A stretch of 39,145 nucleotides of DNA from Nitrospirota bacterium (GTDB lineage: Bacteria > Nitrospirota > JACRHJ01). Numbering within the stretch: position 1 is the stretch's first letter; each line of letters starts with the position of its first letter. The translations under genes and the position numbers were made by a program. Under the pieces are notes generated by a model, which searched no databases, was not told where the DNA came from, and saw only the letters and a program-made list of their open reading frames with translations. The stretch lies in contig JAJYJM010000006.1 of assembly GCA_021789495.1 (NCBI GenBank), positions 1 to 39,145 on the forward strand, given 5' to 3'. Shown here piece after piece: positions 29,969 to 37,861 of this stretch.

Positions 29969-31084
29969 TTATTCCTGTCCGCCGGCGGCAGAAACGACAG
30001 GTTCGATTTTAAAGGGCCGGTTCGCCTGAGGGAGCATGGTCACCTTCCCCAGGGCAGCATCCTTGCCTTTGTCGTATAAAAGCTTCGCCGGGTCCACCCT
30101 GTAGGGAGGCCCGAACCAGTTCCCGGTCGCATCCACGTCCTTTTTGCCGCCGTTGTCTATCGCCCAGACGCCGTTTGCCCGTATGTTGTTTCCGGCTATT
30201 TTCACGTCCGAATCCGTGATGGATATCCCGGTATAGCCGTTCCCGGTAATCTGGTTGCCGGTAACGGCGCCATTCGAGCGTTTAAGGTATAGTCCGCTTT
30301 CGTAGTTGTCCGCCAGCACGTTGCCGGTTATCTCAACCTGCGATTTGTCCGCCGAAATCCCCTTCCTGTTATCGCGCAGGATATTGCCGGACACCTTGAC
30401 CTTCGTCTCGCTGAACGTAATCCCGTTTATGAGGTTGCCGGCCAGCATATTGCCGGTAATCTCCGCCCTGCCGTACAGGAACCTTATCCCCCAGAGATTA
30501 TCGTGTATGTTGCAGTTTTTAATTTTGAGCCTGGAGTCCCTGAAAACTATTGCCCCGCATTTATTATCGTTTATCTCGCAGCGCTCGACGTCGAGATCCG
30601 AGTCCTGGCATTGAATGCCCATGTAATTGTGCCTGAGCTTTGAATCGGTTATGGAGGCCTTCGAGAAATGCATGTGAAAGCCGCGATAACCATACTCGAT
30701 TATGCAGTGGGAGAGCCTGTTTATCCTGCCCTGGCTCACCATGATATTCACCGCGCCCCAGTCCCCCGGCCTCTTGATTTTTTCAGCCGAAGTGAACACT
30801 ATCGGTTTATCCGCAGTCCCCTTTGCGACAAGCCTGCCCTGGATGTATATCTCGTTCTCGCCGATGCCGTCGCCGTCCGCGTCGTTTCTTGTGAACTCGA
30901 CTTTTGTCCCCGGCAGGACCGTAAGGGTCGCCTTCGGCCCGAACTGAATCACTCCGTCGATTATAACCGTCCCGCTCCAGGTTTGGTCGATATTATACGT
31001 CTGGTCGTGCAGGCGCAGGATGCCGCCGCTTGCGAATGCAACACCGGGAAATATCAAAATCAGTATAAATAAAACTTTATTCAT
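29969..31084 (-). CDS. Secreted right-handed beta-helix protein (paralog 3)
   Basis: At 371 residues this is the longest of the four. A signal peptide (MNKVLFILILIFPGVAFA) is followed by TWSGTVIIDGVIQFGPKATLTVLPGTKVEF, IVFTSAEKIKRPGDWGAVNI and about a dozen very regular coils: RNYMGIQCQDSDLDVERCEI-like, KIKNCNIHDNLWGIRFLYGRAEITGNMLAGNLINGITFSETKVKVSGNILRDNRKGIS. Each coil is 22-23 residues with Asn/Gly turns, as in NosD. It ends DATGNWFGPPYRVDPAKLLYDKG. It lies 19 bases after the NicO transporter gene. No catalytic motif of pectate lyases or other beta-helix enzymes is apparent. Confidence 0.86.
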   Translation of the reverse strand: MNKVLFILILIFPGVAFASGGILRLHDQTYNIDQTWSGTVIIDGVIQFGPKATLTVLPGTKVEFTRNDADGDGIGENEIYIQGRLVAKGTADKPIVFTSAEKIKRPGDWGAVNIMVSQGRINRLSHCIIEYGYRGFHMHFSKASITDSKLRHNYMGIQCQDSDLDVERCEINDNKCGAIVFRDSRLKIKNCNIHDNLWGIRFLYGRAEITGNMLAGNLINGITFSETKVKVSGNILRDNRKGISADKSQVEITGNVLADNYESGLYLKRSNGAVTGNQITGNGYTGISITDSDVKIAGNNIRANGVWAIDNGGKKDVDATGNWFGPPYRVDPAKLLYDKGKDAALGKVTMLPQANRPFKIEPVVSAAGGQE

Positions 31085-31103
31085 AATCGCGGGTGCGGTT
31101 TCT

Positions 31104-31970
31104 TTAAATTACATGCATTATCGAGCCGTATAGGGTAGCAACGCCGATAAGCGTTACAAGCACGGCGCTCGCAAGCGATATGTACGGCGCCGCCTTTTCC
31201 ATGTCCATGAACCTGCCGGCAAATCCTGCCGTCTTGACAACGCCTACGCCGATGGCAATCAGCGCAAATGCCAGGCCGAGCGAGAAGACTATCACGAGGC
31301 TCAAGCCTTTGGCAACGGCGCCTGCGGAAACCGCCGCGAGAAGAAGTGCAAATGCAGCGGGACAGGGCACTATGCCGCCCGATATGCCGAGCAGGAAAAG
31401 TTTCCATAACGAGGGTTCCTCGCCCGGCCCCGGCGCGTAATGGGTATGGGAAAACCCTCCGTGGGAATGCGTATGATGATGGTCATGCTCATGCTCATGG
31501 TCATGGCCGACATGCAGATGAGAATGTTCATCGTGTATGTGCTCGTGCGGGAGTTCGTGTTCATGTTCGTGGTCATGATCGTGGGAATGGTCGTCGTGCC
31601 CATGTCCGTGATTGTGATGTCTGAGTCTTTGCAGGGCCCCGAAACGCTTCCATATCATGGAGATGCCGACGCCAAGGATAAGCGCCGCCGCGACAAAACC
31701 GAGATAAATATGCAGTTGCAGGCCGGTGAACCTTTCCGCGAAAAACCTCGCCAGTACCGCCAGGACTATGATGCTGAAGGTATGCGTGAAGGTTACGATA
31801 ATGCCGAGCAGAAACGCCTCGTAAACCTTTGCTTTCGAGCCGACAAGATATGCCGCGACGACCGTTTTCCCGTGCCCGGGTTCAAGCGCGTGGAATGCGC
31901 CCAGGATAAACGCCGCGATATAAAACCCGGTCAAGCCGCTGCCCTGCAAGTTGCTTAAGAAATCCTGCAT
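31104..31970 (-). CDS. NicO/RcnA-family metal transporter with His-rich loop
   Basis: The protein has 288 residues and six or seven transmembrane segments. The NicO signature GAFHALEPGHGKTVVAAYLVGSKAK is at residues 24-48, and a second conserved segment GGIVPCPAAFALLLAAVSAG follows the loop. The loop after the third segment carries 28 His residues in about 60, with Asp/Glu, as in RcnA nickel/cobalt efflux proteins. It probably exports Ni2+ or Co2+, though other divalent metals fit. It overlaps the stop of paralog 4 (TAATG) and is followed by paralog 3, so its place among periplasmic helix proteins is unusual. Confidence 0.88.
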   Translation of the reverse strand: MQDFLSNLQGSGLTGFYIAAFILGAFHALEPGHGKTVVAAYLVGSKAKVYEAFLLGIIVTFTHTFSIIVLAVLARFFAERFTGLQLHIYLGFVAAALILGVGISMIWKRFGALQRLRHHNHGHGHDDHSHDHDHEHEHELPHEHIHDEHSHLHVGHDHEHEHDHHHTHSHGGFSHTHYAPGPGEEPSLWKLFLLGISGGIVPCPAAFALLLAAVSAGAVAKGLSLVIVFSLGLAFALIAIGVGVVKTAGFAGRFMDMEKAAPYISLASAVLVTLIGVATLYGSIMHVI

Positions 31971-32638
31971 TATAGCCTCGTAATAAAATCCACTTTGTTA
32001 TTCGCCACCTTCGTATGATCAATTCCCGCTTCGGATCCCTTCCCAGACAACACCCCGAAGTCGTTCCCGGCAATGTCGCAGGAGTATACCATGGGCCATG
32101 ATTCGCCGAGGCATACGACCCCGTAATTGCCGCCCGTGAGGTCGCAGAAATTAAAGACGGGCGAGGAATTTATTGTCGTAATCGCCGAATCCGCAAAGCT
32201 TATGGAAGCATGAGAGACAACGCTGTCGGACGAGTCGGGGCCGTCGAATATCAGGCCGGCCCAGCAGCCCTTTTTGGGGTTTATCCTGTTTCCGTCCTCG
32301 TCTTTGCCTGCGGAGCCGAAGATTATCGGCTCTTTCTCCGTGCCCTTCGCCAGGAGTTTGCCCCGGACAAGCAGCTCGGTCTGCATGGAAAGATACAAGG
32401 GTTCGATCTTCGAGCTCTCGCTTGATACGAACAGGACTTTTGTGCCCGGATCTATCTTCAGCGTTACGCCGTCCGGCACAAGCACGTCGCCTGTCACCAG
32501 CACCGTCCCGGACCATTCGGCGCTCTTTTTTATCACGCCCTCCACCTGTTTTGGCCCATCACCGCCCAGGGCGCGCGAGGAGATAATAAGGGCAAGAATA
32601 AAGCCGATTGTAAAAAATTTAATGGGTTTCATCCGCAT
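31970..32638 (-). CDS. Exported beta-helix-like protein (paralog 4)
   Basis: From the ATG at 32636-32638 the protein has 222 residues; the ATG at 32632 is an equal candidate. The N-terminus has a signal peptide (MKPIKFFTIGFILALIISSRALGG). The cap AEWSGTVLVTGDVLVPDGVTLKIDPGTKVLF and LLAKGTEKEPIIFGSAGKDEDG match the other three paralogs. The C-terminal half is a short beta-helix (ASISFADSAITTINSSPVFNFCDLTGGNYGVVCLG) lacking the NWWG end, so it is the shortest and possibly truncated version. It shares the TAATG overlap with the NicO gene and follows the response-regulator gene by 24 bases. Confidence 0.82.
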   Translation of the reverse strand: MRMKPIKFFTIGFILALIISSRALGGDGPKQVEGVIKKSAEWSGTVLVTGDVLVPDGVTLKIDPGTKVLFVSSESSKIEPLYLSMQTELLVRGKLLAKGTEKEPIIFGSAGKDEDGNRINPKKGCWAGLIFDGPDSSDSVVSHASISFADSAITTINSSPVFNFCDLTGGNYGVVCLGESWPMVYSCDIAGNDFGVLSGKGSEAGIDHTKVANNKVDFITRL

Positions 32639-32662
32639 TTGATTAAAATGCAATTTCCGTTC

Positions 32663-34048
32663 CTACTCAGAGAGTTCCGCCGATACAAGCCCGTATTTTT
32701 CCAGTTTATACCGAAGCGTGCTGCGTTTAAGGCCCAGGGCCGCCGCCGCCGCGGTCTGCGAGCCGCCCTTTTCCTTCAGGGCCTTGACAATAAGTTGTCT
32801 TTCCAGTTCCTCCAGGACGTCCGTCAAGGTCCCGCCGCCTTCCGGAAGCTTTACAACGTCCGCGTCCTCGGCCTCATGGCGCAGGGAAAGAGGCAGGCTC
32901 GAAGGGGTAATAGTCTCGCTCTTTTCGAGCACCACCGCGCGCTCGATTATGTTCTCCAGTTCCCGGACGTTTCCGGGCCAGTCGTAGCGCGTCAGCATGT
33001 CCATCGCGGCGGGTTCTATGCCCTCCACTTTCTTGCCCGTCTCCCCGGAAAACTTAAAAAGAAAGTGCTCCGCAAGGCCTGGAATATCGTCTTTTCTTTC
33101 CCTGAGCGGCGGGATGCTTATGTTTACGACGTTCAGGCGGTAGTACAGGTCTTCCCGGAAACGCCCCTCCTTTACGGCCTCCATGAGGTCTTTGTTTGTT
33201 GCGGCTATAATCCGCACGTCCACCTTTATCGTCTTTTCTCCGCCGACCCGCTCGAACTCGTGCTCCTGTAAGACCCTCAGGAGCTTAAGCTGCGTCGATA
33301 CCGGTATCTCGCCTATCTCGTCCAGAAAAATCGTCCCCTCGTCCGCAAGTTCAAAACGCCCGGCCTTTCGCTTTATCGCTCCCGTAAATGCGCCCTTTTC
33401 GTGGCCGAAAAGCTCGGATTCCAGGACTCCTTCGGCGAGCGCGGCGCAGTTAAGTATCACGAGCGGCTTGCCTTTCCGCCTGCTGTTGTAATGTATGGAG
33501 CGGGCCACGAGCTCCTTGCCGGTGCCGGATTCGCCCTGTATCAGGACGCTGGCGTTCGTCGCCGCCACCTGGCTCACAAGTTCGTAGACCTCTTCCATTT
33601 TGCGGCTTTTGCCCACGATGCCGGTAAAGCGGTATTGTTCCTCCAGCTCCTTGTGAAGCTCCCGGTTCTCTCTTATCAGTCGTTCGCGTTCCAGAGCCTT
33701 CCCGACGACGTGCTTTATCTCTTCCATCTCGAAGGGCTTGCTCAAGTAATCGTACGCCCCAAGGCGCATTGCCTCCACGGCGGACTGTAGCGAGCCGTAT
33801 GCGGTTATCATCACGACGGAGAGGGAGGGATCTTTTATCTTGATTTTCTTTAAAAGCTCAATGCCGTTCATGGACGGCATCTCGATGTCGAGGATTGCAA
33901 GGTCGTAGTCTTCCGAGTTCATGGATTCGATCGCGTCGGCCCCCTTCTCGAACGCGTTAACGGAATATCCGCTCTTGGCCAGCACCCGGCCAAGCAGGCT
34001 CCGCATCCCAGGCTCGTCATCTACAACCAGTATCCTCTCGTCCGGCAT
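32663..34048 (-). CDS. NtrC-family sigma54-dependent response regulator
   Basis: The 461-residue protein has a receiver domain (phospho-acceptor Asp in LAILDIEMPSMNG, near residue 54; VVMITAYGSLQSAVEAM), a central sigma54 activation AAA domain (Walker A GESGTGKE; GHEKGAFTGAIKRKAG with the sigma54-contact GAFTGA loop; FLDEIGEIP) and a Fis-type DNA-binding helix-turn-helix at the end (SQTAAAAALGLKRSTLRYKLEKYG). It activates sigma54 promoters after phosphorylation, probably by the kinase encoded just upstream. A separate promoter (34154-34182) also lies before it. I see no -24/-12 site in the gaps of this cluster, so its targets may be elsewhere. Confidence 0.94.
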   Translation of the reverse strand: MPDERILVVDDEPGMRSLLGRVLAKSGYSVNAFEKGADAIESMNSEDYDLAILDIEMPSMNGIELLKKIKIKDPSLSVVMITAYGSLQSAVEAMRLGAYDYLSKPFEMEEIKHVVGKALERERLIRENRELHKELEEQYRFTGIVGKSRKMEEVYELVSQVAATNASVLIQGESGTGKELVARSIHYNSRRKGKPLVILNCAALAEGVLESELFGHEKGAFTGAIKRKAGRFELADEGTIFLDEIGEIPVSTQLKLLRVLQEHEFERVGGEKTIKVDVRIIAATNKDLMEAVKEGRFREDLYYRLNVVNISIPPLRERKDDIPGLAEHFLFKFSGETGKKVEGIEPAAMDMLTRYDWPGNVRELENIIERAVVLEKSETITPSSLPLSLRHEAEDADVVKLPEGGGTLTDVLEELERQLIVKALKEKGGSQTAAAAALGLKRSTLRYKLEKYGLVSAELSE

Positions 34049-34153
34049 TTATAATTTAGCTTTCTCGTTTTGCGCGGGTAAAAACAAATTGCAAGCACAT
34101 ATTCCGTAAATGCAACGACAGGTTTTATAACTACAGAACCTTAAAGCTTTTTC

Positions 34154-34182
34154 ATTATATTTCAATTCCGGGCTATGCTCAA
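34154..34182 (-). promoter_or_regulatory. Sigma70-type promoter of the response-regulator gene
   Basis: On the minus strand TTGAGC (34177-34182), a 17-base spacer and a perfect TATAAT (34154-34159) are present. The -35 box overlaps the end of the kinase gene. The leader to the regulator start is about 100 bases long. Confidence 0.65.
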
Positions 34183-35717
34183 GAAATTTCGGGTTTCCCG
34201 GATGTCCCGGCGGCGGCTATACCGGTCTTCAGCTCGTCCGGGAGTGAAACGGTGAATGTCGCGCCTGCTCCGGGGGCGCTTTCCACCCACACCTTGCCTC
34301 CATGCTCCTCCAGGAGCCTGACACATATCGGAAGCCCCAGCCCTGTTCCCTCGCCCGGGCGTTTGGTGGTGTAGAAAGGGTCAAAAATCCTTCCCATGTT
34401 TTCAAGGCTTATCCCGGGGCCGGTATCGCTGAAAGATATCCGCACCTCCCCGGCTGTCTCTTCATGCCTGAGTTTTATGTCTATATTACCCCCATCCGGC
34501 ATCGCCTGGGCGGAATTTATCATGAGGTTCATAAATACCTGCCTGAGCCTGTCCGGGTCAGCCATTATCTTCGGGACGGGTGAAGTATCAAGGTTTATCT
34601 TTACGTCCCGAAAAAGCCGCTGCGTCTTTGCGGCCTCGACCGTCTGGCCCAGCGACTCCGTGAGGTCGGTCGGCGCGACTCCGAGGGCCGGAGGGCGCGA
34701 GAAATCGAGCAGCCCCCTGACAATGCGCTTGCAGCGCCTGCTCTCGTCCAGTATCCTGGTAAGGTCTTCGCGTCTTGGGTCGCCGGGAGGCGCGTCTTCC
34801 AGCAAAAGCTCCGCAAAGCCCATTATCACACCGATGGGGTTGTCTATCTCGTGGGAAAGCCCCGCCGCAAGCTGGCCCACCGCGGCCATCCTCTCGGAAC
34901 GCACAAGTTCCGTCTGCAGAAGCCTAAGCTCCTCGTTTGCGGCAACCAGGCTCCCGTTGGCCTCTTCCAGATCCCGCCTGTGTCCCTTCAGCGCACTCGC
35001 CATGGAATTAAACGACCGTCCAAGTTCGCCAAGCTCGTCCTCGCGGTCAAGTTCCACCACCTGGTCGAGGTCGCCTCCCTCTATCGCGCGGGCGCTCTCC
35101 TTCAGGGCGAGTATCGGGTTTATAAGCTTGGCTGCGAAGACTGCCGCCGTAACCACACCCACGAACATGAAAATAACGGTCAGAAGCAGGAACTGCTTCC
35201 TGATGCCTACAAGCCTCTGTTTAAGTGAGTGGTAGGATATTATATACCTGACCTTCAGAAACTGCGGCCCGCCGTTTTCTGCGGCGGGAGCCAGAATGTC
35301 AATGTATTCCTGGCCGTCCGGCCCGTAGTATTTTTTTACGTCGATGGTATTCAGGGGCAGCCTCTCGGAGAGCGACCGGTCGGTAACGGGCATATGCCCC
35401 GGAGTGCCGCCCGAATCCCAGAGTATAAGCCCGGACTGGCTGATAATCGTGAGCCGGACAAGGTCGGGATAGTATCTGAAGAACTTCAGCATCTGCGTCC
35501 GGACGTCCTGTTTTCCGCCGGATTCCCATGACAGCGAACCGTAGGTATGGACGACTTCCGTGGCGGTAAGCCTGGCGAAAAGCTTTCCCTGCTCCACAAG
35601 CTGTTTTTTGCTGTCGGCCTTCTCGGTATGGAGCATGACAGCCGCGTTTATCCCGATTATCGCGACAACCAGGCAGGATGCGAACGTTATTACCTTGGTC
35701 CTGAGGCCGAAGTGCAT
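34179..35717 (-). CDS. Two-component sensor histidine kinase
   Basis: The 512-residue protein has an N-terminal membrane segment (residues about 8-28), a periplasmic sensor region of about 130 residues, a second membrane segment (QFLLLTVIFMFVGVVTAAVFAAKL), a HAMP linker (INPILALKESARAIEGGDL ... ELGRSFNSMASAL), a HisKA domain with H-box GLSHEIDNPIGVIMGF, and a HATPase domain with N box MINSAQAMPDGG and G boxes DTGPGIS and GTGLGLPI. It autophosphorylates on His and passes phosphate to the NtrC-type regulator downstream. Its ATG overlaps the ResB stop by one base (TGATG). The signal sensed is unknown. Confidence 0.94.
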   Translation of the reverse strand: MHFGLRTKVITFASCLVVAIIGINAAVMLHTEKADSKKQLVEQGKLFARLTATEVVHTYGSLSWESGGKQDVRTQMLKFFRYYPDLVRLTIISQSGLILWDSGGTPGHMPVTDRSLSERLPLNTIDVKKYYGPDGQEYIDILAPAAENGGPQFLKVRYIISYHSLKQRLVGIRKQFLLLTVIFMFVGVVTAAVFAAKLINPILALKESARAIEGGDLDQVVELDREDELGELGRSFNSMASALKGHRRDLEEANGSLVAANEELRLLQTELVRSERMAAVGQLAAGLSHEIDNPIGVIMGFAELLLEDAPPGDPRREDLTRILDESRRCKRIVRGLLDFSRPPALGVAPTDLTESLGQTVEAAKTQRLFRDVKINLDTSPVPKIMADPDRLRQVFMNLMINSAQAMPDGGNIDIKLRHEETAGEVRISFSDTGPGISLENMGRIFDPFYTTKRPGEGTGLGLPICVRLLEEHGGKVWVESAPGAGATFTVSLPDELKTGIAAAGTSGKPEIS

Positions 35718-37027
35718 CAGACCGGCTCCACTTCCTGCATAAAGCTCTTGATTATCCCGCCGTATTCACGCATGAAGCCCTGCATGTCCTTGTTGGAAGT
35801 CCCGCCTATGAATATCCGCCCGTCCTCGACGGTTATCCATATCTGCCTGTGATAAAAGAAAAACGAGAGGAACAATCCCGCCATGAGAAGAATAAATCCG
35901 GCCCAGACGACCGGGACCCCCGGATCCTCAACCAATTGGAAACCGGAATAATATCTGCCGAGCGCATCGCGGGCGTACGACGTCAGGTATACGGTCATGC
36001 CGTCGTATTCCATCGGGTTGTTTATCTCGATTACGGCCCGCTTCGCATCCATCCCGTTCTTCACAATCCGGACGCTGCTCGCTATGTTCTTAAGTATCGG
36101 CCCGTTGAAAGATCCCACGGTAAAGATATACCCCAGACTCGGTGGGGCGGCGAGTCCGCCGTCGGGCGCGCCGGTATTGTAGGAGCCCAGAAAGTTTTCC
36201 CCGTCGTAGATGTCAAGAACGGCCTCGCGGCTCTCCATATCGACATTCTTCGGCTTTATCTTCAGCTTCGTGCCGGGTATGGAGAAGAACTTCCCTTCCA
36301 TAGCGCTGAACGTACCGAGCATGGCGCCGGTATTGCCGTCCCGCACGTTGACCTTCATCTCCACCGGGTAATGTTCCAGCGTGAATTTATCCACATAAAG
36401 CCTGAAATTCAGAGGCCTTTCTTTTCCCGCGCTCCAGTCGTAGAATCTGTCCGCGTAATCACCTTGATAAATATTGACCGTGCCCACCATCCCCATGCTG
36501 CCGATAAGGCCGCCAAGGAGCACAAGCAGGATGCTCGCATGTGTTATCATGTCTCCCCAGGGACCGAGCTTCCCCTTGAAGCCGTAAATACAGTGCCCGC
36601 GCTTGATTACGCTGTATTTTCTGTCCTTAAGCGAGCGTTCAAGTATATCCGCCCCGGACGTTACGGGCAGTTCGTTATGTATCCTGAGATTTTTTATGTC
36701 GTTGCCGGTTTTTTCGGCATTTGGCCTGAGCGTCCTTTGCATAAGCCTTTTAAACCTGCCCATGCTGCACACCACCAGGTTCAGGGCAAGCATGGCCATA
36801 ATCGCGCGGAAGCCCCAGGAGTGATAGAGGTCTATTACGCCAAGGAGTTTCAGGTATTTGTAATCGAGTACGCCGTATTTGCCGATATAAAAAGACGGCT
36901 CCTGCCCCTGCGGCAGAAATGTCCCGAAAACGGACACCGCCGCAAGCATGATGAGCAGGAATACCGCCAGGCGAAGCGAAGAAAAAAACCTCCTCCCCGC
37001 GCCCCATATGCGGGTTATGGGTTTCAT
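35717..37027 (-). CDS. ResB-family cytochrome c biogenesis protein
   Basis: The 436-residue protein has four membrane segments: FFSSLRLAVFLLIMLAAVSVFGTFLPQG, SWGFRAIMAMLALNLVVCSMGRFK, MITHASILLVLLGGLIGSMGMVGTVN and a last one (VVWAGFILLMAGLFLSFFF). A large extracytoplasmic domain spans about residues 180-370. This is the ResB (Ccs1) layout; ResB acts with a ResC/CcsA-type heme handler to attach heme to c-type cytochromes. No CcsA/ResC gene is present here. Its ATG directly abuts the stop of the lipoprotein gene before it and it overlaps the kinase gene, so it sits inside the operon. Confidence 0.93.
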   Translation of the reverse strand: MKPITRIWGAGRRFFSSLRLAVFLLIMLAAVSVFGTFLPQGQEPSFYIGKYGVLDYKYLKLLGVIDLYHSWGFRAIMAMLALNLVVCSMGRFKRLMQRTLRPNAEKTGNDIKNLRIHNELPVTSGADILERSLKDRKYSVIKRGHCIYGFKGKLGPWGDMITHASILLVLLGGLIGSMGMVGTVNIYQGDYADRFYDWSAGKERPLNFRLYVDKFTLEHYPVEMKVNVRDGNTGAMLGTFSAMEGKFFSIPGTKLKIKPKNVDMESREAVLDIYDGENFLGSYNTGAPDGGLAAPPSLGYIFTVGSFNGPILKNIASSVRIVKNGMDAKRAVIEINNPMEYDGMTVYLTSYARDALGRYYSGFQLVEDPGVPVVWAGFILLMAGLFLSFFFYHRQIWITVEDGRIFIGGTSNKDMQGFMREYGGIIKSFMQEVEPV

Positions 37028-37780
37028 CTATCTCTCATCCGAAAACCTGCCAAGCCTTATATTTATCCCGTCCGTGAAAGCGCCGTCCCTGACTGTCACG
37101 GAGTGGTCGCGGCTTCCCCTGTATTTCCCGTAAGGCTCATCCGGCCCCGGCGCGCCCATCAGGCCGGTGCGAGCGCCGATATAATATTTTCCGGGCTTGT
37201 CCACATATATCACGAACTTCCCGTCCTTCCTGCTCCACCCGGAGACAAAATCCGGCCTGCCCACCATCCTTCCGTCCTTGTACGCAAAGGCATACGCCTG
37301 TTTGAACGGCCTCCCGCTCCTGTCCATTATCACGCCGCGTATGCCCTGCCGCCCGACGCTGCCGGAGAAGAGCATATTGCCGGAAAAAACATACAGGGAG
37401 AGATCCATCTTGTAGGTCTTTCCCTGTTCGATTTTCATCCGGACTGCGTCCGGGGTGTATAAATCTCCCTTTTTGAGGTTCCCGGAAATGCTCCCGGACA
37501 TGCGCTTCCTGGCAACGACATAATACTTTCCCGGAGGCACCTCCGTGTAATATCTGCCGTCCGGCCCCGTCGGTTCCGCCATGAAATCAGCCGGGCTTCT
37601 GAACTTGCGCTCGGAACTGACATAGAAATAAACCTCGGCGTCCTTCAGGGGCTTTCCGGCCTCGTCCGTAAGCCGGCCTTCCACAACCCCCGGACGAATA
37701 TTTCCATAGAAATCATTCTTGTGCGCGCAGGCGGAAACGAGAAGTAAAACCACGGCTGCCGGGAACAGATATTTTTTCAT
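37028..37780 (-). CDS. Carboxypeptidase-regulatory-like (Ig-fold) lipoprotein
   Basis: From the ATG at 37778-37780 the protein has 250 residues. It has a lipoprotein signal (MKKYLFPAAVVLLLVSAC, Cys18) and two Ig-like carboxypeptidase-regulatory repeats: VVEGRLTDEAGKPLKDAEVYFYV ... DGRYYTEVPPGKYYVVARKR and GIRGVIMDRSGRPFKQAYAFAYK ... DGKFVIYVDKPGKYYIGAR. Such folds bind partner proteins or surface polymers. An AAGGGG ribosome site precedes the start. A strong hairpin with U-tract ends the HEAT gene only 20 bases before this start. It is the first gene of the ResB-kinase run. Confidence 0.88.
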   Translation of the reverse strand: MKKYLFPAAVVLLLVSACAHKNDFYGNIRPGVVEGRLTDEAGKPLKDAEVYFYVSSERKFRSPADFMAEPTGPDGRYYTEVPPGKYYVVARKRMSGSISGNLKKGDLYTPDAVRMKIEQGKTYKMDLSLYVFSGNMLFSGSVGRQGIRGVIMDRSGRPFKQAYAFAYKDGRMVGRPDFVSGWSRKDGKFVIYVDKPGKYYIGARTGLMGAPGPDEPYGKYRGSRDHSVTVRDGAFTDGINIRLGRFSDER

Positions 37781-37800
37781 ATTTCCCCTTGAGGCTTGCA

Positions 37801-37836
37801 AAAAGAGGCAGATGGAACCTCCCCCACCTGCCTCCG
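37801..37836 (-). terminator. Rho-independent terminator (or attenuator) after the HEAT lipoprotein gene
   Basis: On the minus strand GAGGCAGGTGG pairs with CCATCTGCCTC (11 bp with one G-U pair) around an eight-base loop and is followed by five U residues (37801-37805). It lies 26 bases past the HEAT stop and about 20 bases before the next start codon. Confidence 0.75.
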
Positions 37837-37861
37837 AAAAATCTTACAGCAAAAATACCTA

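Noticed and set aside
34049-34178. GG/GC pair near 34110 (minus strand GGAATATGTGCTTGC) as a sigma54 promoter
   Set aside because: The spacing is 11 instead of 10 and the surrounding consensus (TGGCAC, TTGCA) is missing.
35849-37462. Plus-strand open frame of over 500 codons across ResB and the Ig-fold lipoprotein
   Set aside because: ResB and the lipoprotein on the minus strand are certain; the plus frame has antisense composition and no start signal.
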